This document shows positions 1 to 6,333 of a stretch of 9,809 bases of DNA, one piece after another. Each line of letters opens with the position of its first letter. Within the stretch, counting starts at the first letter, position 1. The notes under the pieces are model-generated. The model ran no database searches and was not told the DNA's origin. It worked only from the letters and a program-made list of their open reading frames with translations. The position numbers and the translations under genes were made by a program. Source of the DNA: Pseudomonadota bacterium (GTDB lineage Bacteria; Pseudomonadota; Alphaproteobacteria; Caulobacterales; Caulobacteraceae); assembly GCA_023428785.1 (NCBI GenBank), contig JAEYWU010000001.1, positions 1 through 9,809 on the forward strand. Direction: 5' to 3'.

Positions 1-1
1 G

Positions 2-103
2 GCCCTGGCGGTGCGCACGGCGGCAGGCGGGGCGGGGGGCCGGGTCATGGGGAACATGATGACCGAGGCGGGGCGGGGCGCAAGGCCCCCGGGGCCGGAG
101 TGA
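2..103 (+). CDS. Possible 3' end of an unrecognised gene (partial)
   Basis: An open frame enters from the left edge and ends at TGA 101-103, giving about 33 residues rich in Gly, Ala and Arg (ending RPPGPE). I recognise no domain. The same bases can be read on the minus strand as an N-terminus starting at 48 or 57 and running off the edge, so the coding direction is not settled. The long inverted repeat beginning 13 bases after the TGA would suit the end of a plus-strand transcript, which is the only reason to prefer this strand. Confidence 0.2.
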   Translation, partial: ALAVRTAAGGAGGRVMGNMMTEAGRGARPPGPE

Positions 104-116
104 GGGGGCACGGCTA

Positions 117-173
117 AGGGCGACAGCGGGCAGGTGGTGAGCTGAGCCCGTCATCACACCCCGCTGTCGCCCT
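117..173. repeat. 14-bp perfect inverted repeat, extended hairpin
   Basis: Bases 117-130 (AGGGCGACAGCGGG) are the exact reverse complement of 160-173. Inside, 134-140 (GTGGTGA) pairs with 151-157 (TCATCAC) with one G-U pair in RNA, leaving a 10-base loop at 141-150. The structure lies between a possible stop codon (101-103) and the start at 223. No T-run follows on either strand, so it is not a classical intrinsic terminator. It could still act as a U-less terminator, an mRNA end structure or an operator. Confidence 0.6.
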
Positions 174-222
174 CGGCGGTTCCCGTCTAACCTGCGCCGT
201 CAAGCAACAGCGACAGTGGCAT

Positions 223-579
223 ATGGTAGACGTCGGTTTCGGTATGCTGTGCGGCGTCACGGCGGGGCTGATGCTGATCTATTACGACCGCATGGTCCGG
301 CCTCTCCCGACTCCGCATAATCGAGCCGCGCCAACCGAGCCTGAGCAGCGACGCACGCGCATGGCCGACAGAACCAAGGGCATTGGGGGTGCGACATTCG
401 TCGCGGCAGCCATAGTAGGCGGAGCTGCCAGCGCCGACTATCGGCCTGTCATGTGGGCTGCTTTCGGGGTCGGAGCGGTAGGCTTGGGTGCGTGGGAGTT
501 TGGACGCGGCTTCCTCATCCGGCAGTCCCTGCCCAGGAAGCGGCGACGTAGCCAGAGGCGGAGATCCGGGCCGTCCTAG
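223..579 (+). CDS. Small predicted membrane protein, unknown function
   Basis: A 118-residue reading frame from ATG to TAG. It has three hydrophobic stretches, about residues 4-21, 54-71 and 76-98, separated by a charged, Pro-rich linker (about 26-52). The tail is strongly basic (residues 105-114 include RKRRR and QRRR), as expected of a cytoplasmic end held by membrane charge rules. No known family is recognised. No good Shine-Dalgarno precedes the ATG (the upstream bases are CGACAGTGGCAT), so the gene is plausible rather than proven; ATG 361 lies in frame and would give a shorter product with two membrane segments. Base composition is closer to the host than that of the RelA/SpoT gene downstream. 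A partner role with that gene cannot be shown from sequence. Confidence 0.45.
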   Translation: MVDVGFGMLCGVTAGLMLIYYDRMVRPLPTPHNRAAPTEPEQRRTRMADRTKGIGGATFVAAAIVGGAASADYRPVMWAAFGVGAVGLGAWEFGRGFLIRQSLPRKRRRSQRRRSGPS

Positions 580-604
580 ACGGCACGCGGCGGCGGCCGC
601 CGAG

Positions 605-718
605 ATGGACCGGCTCTACCCCGACGTCGAAATCCACACCGCCGAGGAGGCGCGGCGGTTCGGGCTGGTGGAGGAGCACTGGAACGCGTGGTGGTGGGGG
701 TGGAGTGAGGGGCTCTAA
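605..718 (+). CDS. Short hypothetical protein or gene remnant
   Basis: From ATG 605 to TAA 716-718 this frame gives 37 residues beginning MDRLYPDVEIHTAEEARRFG and ending with a Trp-rich stretch (NAWWWGWSEGL). The composition looks protein-like (amphipathic, acidic helix TAEEARRFGLVEEHW), unlike the low-complexity Arg/Pro/Ser of the competing frames. The frame stays open upstream to an ATG at 488, but that part overlaps the 223-579 gene and reads as out-of-frame Arg/Gly/Ser. No Shine-Dalgarno is visible before 605. It may be a real small protein or the surviving 3' end of a longer gene cut by rearrangement. I recognise no family. Confidence 0.3.
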   Translation: MDRLYPDVEIHTAEEARRFGLVEEHWNAWWWGWSEGL

Positions 719-821
719 AGAAAGAACACGTGTCCCTGCTTCCCTGCTTCTGCCCCTGTTTCTTCGGCCTCGTTCGCCTGCCGACCACACCAGCTTGTTT
801 GGGCAGTAAAAACACGCAAGG
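719..821. other. Intergenic leader before the RelA/SpoT gene
   Basis: About 100 bases without a gene. It contains a tandem 8-base duplication (CCCTGCTT at 734-741 and 742-749), an 8-base palindrome ACACGTGT near 727-734, and matching AAGAAA / TTTCTT segments on either side. The composition shifts here from GC-rich to mixed. I see no convincing -35/-10 pair; TTGTTT (796-801) followed by TAAAAA lies too close to the start to make a standard promoter. Confidence 0.35.
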
Positions 822-2765
822 GTGGCGAAGTTTGAGTCGGAGGGGGCTTTGACCGAAGCTAAAGACCTAGAGCACGAGGCCTTCAAAGCGCTCGCGGATG
901 CCGACGGGGCGGTCGCACATTTATTGAGTGCGATGGCCTTCGGCGAAGAGAATGTCAATACACACGGATACGCTGTAAAACATCGCGTCAAGTCACCACA
1001 AAGTTTGGCAGATAAAGTAAAGAAAAAGCGAGCAGGCGGGAAGCCTGATTATAGGGTTGGCTCCGTAACCGATCTAATAGGTATTCGTATACTTTGTTTA
1101 TGGCCAAACGATCTAATTGCATCGGCTTTGTGGCTGCTTCGCTTTATTGAGCGCCGATCCTCGATCGGAGATGATGCGATATTCGCCGGAAGTAATATAT
1201 CTGAATCGGTTGATGAAGTTATAATATACGCCGCAAAAACGCCAACACAGCCGGTTTATAGAGAATGCGCATCTCGCATCAGGGCGAGCTTCTCGGATCG
1301 GATCGGGGAAAATAAGATTAGGCTAGAAAAACCAGAACCCGATAAGAATTATTCGTCTATACATATTGTCGCCACCTTACGATTTTTCAAGAACGGAGGC
1401 GCGCGTGACTATAAAGTCGAATTCCAAGTAAGAACTGCGCTCGAAGATGTATGGGCGGAGATGGATCATCGGCTGTTCTACAAAGGCGACAGTGATGTTT
1501 TCGAAAAGCCCGAGGTGAAGCTCGGCCGCCGTATGATGTTGATGCAAAAGCAGTTTGTGGACGCCACATCTGTTACGACAGACGACATTCGACAAGCCTG
1601 TGCAGCCGCTTCATCCACAGCCCTTGATAAGAGATACATTAGGGCAATTGGGGTGGAGGTCAGCCCCGAACGAGCGGGTATGGCCGGAGGATCTAATCGC
1701 GCTCAAGAAGCCTTTGAGCACCTACAATCAAAAATGGGCTCTCTCTATGAGGAGCTCGATCAACAACTTAGACAAAATAAGCTGGCCCTTTCTCCAAGGC
1801 TTATTTCTAGGTTTGCCGCGATAGTGGATGAATTAAATCAGTTTGCGGCTTTTTGCGAAACTGATGATGCCGGCAAAGTTGATCGCGATAAGTTGCATTA
1901 TTTTGTCAACATGGAGAGAGGCCTCGCCTATTTCTGGATAGCGCGCCTCTATAAAGCCGGATTAGGGGGAGCTCAGTTTAACGCACCGGACGGCGCTTCC
2001 CCATCTATGGCAGAGCGCGAGTACGCATCGAAATGTATCGATAGCTATACGCTTCTGGCAGGCGACGAGCGCTACAAAGAAGATGCGTTTTTGTGGTTCA
2101 GGCTAGCCCAAGCTCAGATGGAAATCGTCGACGACCTAGAGGCGGCGCGAAATGCCATCGTGAGGGCAAAGACCTTGCTTGATACCGATCCCAATTTTCC
2201 CGCTAAGAGCCAATATCGGATGGTCATTCCCCGGATGGAGGCGTTCTTCCGGTGGCAGGAATACGAAGGGCTCCCTGCTACGGAATACCAGAATGTGGAG
2301 GCAAGCGGGAACGTCCGCGCTGTCCTGCTGGGCGTAATCGCAGACACGATGGCTATAAGCGATCTGGAGATCGAGCCAGGCGACACACGAGGGTCATTTG
2401 ACCCTGGCTTGGAGCGGGCCAAGACGTTGAACAACTGGCTCGACTTTAGCGCCAAATTCATCGCCTATGGCGGAAGTTGGGAGGAACTGGCGACAATTGG
2501 CGTGGACGAGAAGCGTTTCCGAGACGCTCTCACGGAGTTCGAAGAACTCTGTGGGGAACGGATGTCAGATTTGCCTTGGGCCTCGCATACCTTAACCCTG
2601 TCTTACGACCTTCTAGGCGATGGTCGCGCAGGCGCTTTCGCAAAGTCGACGCTCTCCGCCTTGGAGGCTGGCTTAGGGATAGATGCCGACGACATGATGT
2701 GGCTAGAAATGGTCCGTAAGGACGCCACCAATATTCTGGAGAAGTACGGTGAAAATCCCGGTTAA
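822..2765 (+). CDS. RelA/SpoT-domain (p)ppGpp synthetase-like protein with long helical C-terminus
   Basis: The 647-residue product carries a RelA/SpoT nucleotidyl (pyrophosphate) transferase domain at about residues 45-225. Matching landmarks are R55-V-K57-S58 followed by SLADKVKKK, D84 in VTDLIGIRIL, Y177-SSIH181, E200 in VEFQVRT, and WAEMDHRLFYK (H216, K221). These correspond to the ATP/GDP-binding and catalytic positions of Rel enzymes. There is no HD hydrolase domain and no TGS/ACT region, so it is not the housekeeping Rel. Residues about 290-640 are mostly helical, with a TPR-like stretch near 417-457. GTG 822 is the first start after an in-frame TAA (807-809). TTG 849 is a serious alternative because GGAGG (839-843) lies 5 bases before it. 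Codon use and GC are unlike the neighbours (42% in two hand-counted 60-base lines), indicating transfer. The known family makes or transfers pyrophosphate; a toxSAS or defence role is inference. Confidence 0.85.
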   Translation: MAKFESEGALTEAKDLEHEAFKALADADGAVAHLLSAMAFGEENVNTHGYAVKHRVKSPQSLADKVKKKRAGGKPDYRVGSVTDLIGIRILCLWPNDLIASALWLLRFIERRSSIGDDAIFAGSNISESVDEVIIYAAKTPTQPVYRECASRIRASFSDRIGENKIRLEKPEPDKNYSSIHIVATLRFFKNGGARDYKVEFQVRTALEDVWAEMDHRLFYKGDSDVFEKPEVKLGRRMMLMQKQFVDATSVTTDDIRQACAAASSTALDKRYIRAIGVEVSPERAGMAGGSNRAQEAFEHLQSKMGSLYEELDQQLRQNKLALSPRLISRFAAIVDELNQFAAFCETDDAGKVDRDKLHYFVNMERGLAYFWIARLYKAGLGGAQFNAPDGASPSMAEREYASKCIDSYTLLAGDERYKEDAFLWFRLAQAQMEIVDDLEAARNAIVRAKTLLDTDPNFPAKSQYRMVIPRMEAFFRWQEYEGLPATEYQNVEASGNVRAVLLGVIADTMAISDLEIEPGDTRGSFDPGLERAKTLNNWLDFSAKFIAYGGSWEELATIGVDEKRFRDALTEFEELCGERMSDLPWASHTLTLSYDLLGDGRAGAFAKSTLSALEAGLGIDADDMMWLEMVRKDATNILEKYGENPG

Positions 2766-2846
2766 ATACTAACAGCGTCGTTCAAGACTTCTCACATACG
2801 TGACTCGCTGTCGGGGCCCCGCACCTCGGCAAACGCTGCGTTGAGT

Positions 2847-2878
2847 GCGTTCATACCCGTTGACGCTGAGTATGACGC
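2847..2878. repeat. Imperfect hairpin between convergent genes
   Basis: GCG-t-TCATAC (2847-2856) pairs with GTATGA-CGC (2870-2878), a 9-bp stem with one bulged T and a 13-base loop. It lies between the ends of the RelA/SpoT gene (plus) and thiC (minus), where a shared terminator would be expected. No T-run follows on either strand, so terminator function is only suggested by position. A shorter 6-bp stem (AGTGGA / TCCACT, 2892-2907) overlaps the first base of the thiC stop codon. Confidence 0.3.
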
Positions 2879-2906
2879 GAGGACTGCTACCAGTGGAGCT
2901 GTCCAC

Positions 2907-4820
<1,914 letters not shown>

Positions 4821-4850
4821 GGCGGCCTCTTTCCAGCAAGAGGGACCGCC
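4821..4850 (-). promoter_or_regulatory. SD-sequestering hairpin, expression platform of the thiC riboswitch
   Basis: On the minus strand the bases just before the thiC ATG fold as GGCGG-(UC bulge)-CCUCUU, a 6-base loop (GCUGGA), then AAGAGG-CCGCC and AUG. This gives 11 base pairs and completely buries the Shine-Dalgarno AAGAGG. A competing stem is visible: ACCGC (complement of 4854-4858) with GCGGU (complement of 4845-4849), which would steal part of the anti-SD arm. The pair of exclusive structures suggests TPP controls translation initiation. Confidence 0.65.
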
Positions 4851-4893
4851 GGCGCGGTGTGAGGGCCCAGCAGACAAGCGCGGGGCCGGTGTA

Positions 4894-4988
4894 CTCATCC
4901 CTTCGCCGGCATGACCCGGATCAGGTTCGGCCGGTCAGAGGGAGGACCCTCAATCTCAGCGGCTCACTTGCCGCCCCCGGGAGAACGG
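4894..4988 (-). ncRNA. TPP riboswitch (THI element) upstream of thiC
   Basis: Read on the minus strand, the region has the conserved THI-box blocks in order: GGGGGC near the 5' side, CTGAGA (complement of 4954-4959), then CCTGATCCGGGT followed by ATGCCGGCGAAGGGA near the 3' end. The CTGAGA block forms the pyrimidine-sensing arm, and the CCTGAT...ATGCCGGCG block the diphosphate-sensing arm of known TPP aptamers. It lies 73 bases upstream of the thiC start, the standard location. In this family TPP binding lowers expression of the downstream gene; the exact ends given are approximate. Confidence 0.95.
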
Positions 4989-4993
4989 TCCGA

Positions 4994-5021
4994 CCCTTAC
5001 GCCCATGAGCGAGGGGGTCAA
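4994..5021 (-). promoter_or_regulatory. Candidate thiC promoter
   Basis: On the minus strand TTGACC (complement of 5016-5021) is followed after 16 bases by TAAGGG (complement of 4994-4999). The -35 box matches the sigma-70 consensus at five of six positions; the -10 box is poor. A transcript from here would start just before the aptamer, which fits. The -35 box overlaps the stop codon of the TIGR02588 gene, so readthrough from that operon is also possible. Confidence 0.3.
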
Positions 5022-5398
5022 GGCTCGACCCAGCCGGTGACGCGCAGCTCGGCGTCGCGCGGGTCGTCGGCGAACTGCAGGGTCGCCTCGCGCCGGCCCT
5101 CGCCGGGGACGTAGTCGAGGCTGAGGGTGGAGGTCTCCTCGCCGACCGCGCCCTCGACCGAAACGGAAGAGGCGGTGCGGTCTCCGGCGTTGGCGACCTC
5201 GACGTCGAGGGTCCAGCCGGACGCGGTCTGATGCGCCTCCAGCGGCCGCACCGACAGATCGGGCGGCGAGTCGCGGCCCTTGAGCGCATGCAGGCCGAGA
5301 ATCCCGAGCACCGCCACGATCAGCACGACCGAACAGGCGGCGACGATCCATTCGAGCGCCGAGGGCTTGGGCGGGACGGGAGGCTTGCGAGCGGCCAT
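5018..5398 (-). CDS. TIGR02588 family protein, membrane-anchored
   Basis: A 126-residue protein of unknown function that I assign to the TIGR02588 family from its size, layout and partner gene. A short Pro/Lys-rich N-terminus precedes a single membrane segment (about residues 17-38, EWIVAACSVVLIVAVLGILG). The rest, rich in beta-prone residues, includes GWTLDVEVANAGDRTASSVSVEG, resembling a small Ig/CARDB-like fold presumably outside the cytoplasm. The start at 5398 shares its A with the TGA of the upstream TIGR02587 gene (TGATG), so translation is almost certainly coupled. The same frame stays open upstream to 6115, but that part is an Arg-rich shadow of the upstream gene. The fold assignment is my reading. 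Confidence 0.8.
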   Translation of the reverse strand: MAARKPPVPPKPSALEWIVAACSVVLIVAVLGILGLHALKGRDSPPDLSVRPLEAHQTASGWTLDVEVANAGDRTASSVSVEGAVGEETSTLSLDYVPGEGRREATLQFADDPRDAELRVTGWVEP

Positions 5399-6228
5399 CA
5401 GATCACCAGGCGCGCGGCGCCTGCTCCGATCGCGCCGGGCAGGGCGATGACCACGGTCGTCTTGATCCCGGCGATGAGGCCATGGCCGTCCAGATGTCCG
5501 AAGGTCCACTGGACATAGAGACAGACGAGCAGCGTCAGGGCGTAGCCCGGCAGGGTGAAGTGCAGAAAGGCGATCCAGGGCCGGTCGTGGTGATGCTGGC
5601 CCGAGAAGCCGAGGGCGTAGACCAGCGCATGCAGCAGGCCGATGGAGACCAGGGCCATCAGGATCGTCTGCGCCGGGGTCATCTGATAGGCGATCAGCCG
5701 CATCTCTTCGGTGGGGGCCACATTCAGGGCGATGAACAGCGCCCCGGCCACCATGGTGAAGAGCTCGGCCGGATAGGATTCCGTCGGCGGGGCGTCGTCG
5801 GGCGACGGGTCGTCGGACTGGGCCAGCTGCTTGCGGGCCAGGACGGCGCCGAGGCCGGCAGGCACGGCCTGGATCGCGACCTTGCCGACGACTTCGTCCA
5901 GCGGCTGGCCGAGGTGCAGGACGCCGAACAGCAGCAACAGCAGCGCCGAGACGACGAAGCCGACCGCAAAGGCCGACAGGGCGTCGAAGACATCGTCCCT
6001 GAGGCGGCTCGTGTGCCGGAACCCTGCGAAGTGCGACAGGCCGACAAGCAGACCCAGGCCCAACAACACGAACAGGATCAGGCGCTCGCGCTCCATGGAG
6101 AAGCCGAGGGCCCACATCTCCATCGTCATCAGCAGCGGCAGGGCGAACAACAGCGCCCCGCCCACCGCGCGCGTCAGGTCGCGGGCGTAGTCGAGGCTTG
6201 CATCCGATGTGGCGGCCCGGGCGGTCAT
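5398..6228 (-). CDS. TIGR02587 family integral membrane protein
   Basis: A 276-residue polytopic membrane protein of unknown function, recognised by its pairing with a TIGR02588 gene and its membrane layout. Hydrophobic segments lie at about residues 22-43, 49-67, 83-105, 115-131, 154-172, 187-206, 218-240 and 254-272. A charged loop (about 132-152, with SDDPSPDDAPP) splits the protein into two halves. A conserved-looking NVAPTEEMRLI segment (169-179) and a His cluster QHHHDRPW (211-218) sit in loops and could matter for function. ATG 6228 is preferred to TTG 6237, three codons upstream; neither has a strong Shine-Dalgarno. It is the first gene of a two-gene operon and diverges from ftsK. Confidence 0.85.
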   Translation of the reverse strand: MTARAATSDASLDYARDLTRAVGGALLFALPLLMTMEMWALGFSMERERLILFVLLGLGLLVGLSHFAGFRHTSRLRDDVFDALSAFAVGFVVSALLLLLFGVLHLGQPLDEVVGKVAIQAVPAGLGAVLARKQLAQSDDPSPDDAPPTESYPAELFTMVAGALFIALNVAPTEEMRLIAYQMTPAQTILMALVSIGLLHALVYALGFSGQHHHDRPWIAFLHFTLPGYALTLLVCLYVQWTFGHLDGHGLIAGIKTTVVIALPGAIGAGAARLVI

Positions 6229-6238
6229 GAGCGCCAAA

Positions 6239-6253
6239 CGCCAGAGCCTGGCG
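6239..6253. repeat. Palindrome upstream of the TIGR02587 gene
   Basis: CGCCAGAGCCTGGCG has two perfect 6-base arms around a 3-base centre. It sits in the divergent intergenic region, 11 bases before the TIGR02587 ATG. It could be a repressor site or a leader hairpin; the sequence does not tell which. Confidence 0.3.
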
Positions 6254-6274
6254 AAGGGTCCGTGTCCGGCATCG

Positions 6275-6290
6275 TAAATGAGGCTTTAAC
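6275..6290 (+). promoter_or_regulatory. Near-consensus CtrA box upstream of ftsK
   Basis: TAAA (6275-6278), seven bases, then TTAAC (6286-6290) differs from the Caulobacterales CtrA consensus TTAA-N7-TTAAC at one position. It lies 44 bases before the ftsK start in the only AT-richer patch of the divergent intergenic region. CtrA is known to control several division genes in Caulobacter; its control of this gene is inference. Confidence 0.35.
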
Positions 6291-6333
6291 CGCGAGGGGG
6301 TGATGGTCCGCCGCTGGAATTCAGGAGTGCGGG

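Noticed and set aside
515..991. 158-residue minus-strand open frame
   Set aside because: It overlaps the start of the RelA/SpoT gene; it is Ser/Pro/Arg-rich with no motif.
2772..2813. Possible att-like repeat pairing CGCTGTCG with the left-hand copy near 162
   Set aside because: Only eight bases are shared, which is expected by chance in GC-rich DNA; no integrase is present.
2766..2906. Intrinsic terminator for thiC or the RelA/SpoT gene
   Set aside because: Hairpins are present, but no U-run follows any of them on either strand; listed only as a repeat.
4821..4898. Upstream ATG for thiC adding 26 residues
   Set aside because: It begins inside the TPP aptamer and skips the good ribosome site before 4820.
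5399..6115. N-terminal extension of the TIGR02588 frame
   Set aside because: Arg/Pro-rich out-of-frame reading of TIGR02587; the real start at 5398 has the TGATG coupling.
5482..6303. 273-residue plus-strand open frame
   Set aside because: Gln/Arg/Gly-rich shadow antisense to the TIGR02587 gene, whose membrane pattern is clearly the real coding sense.
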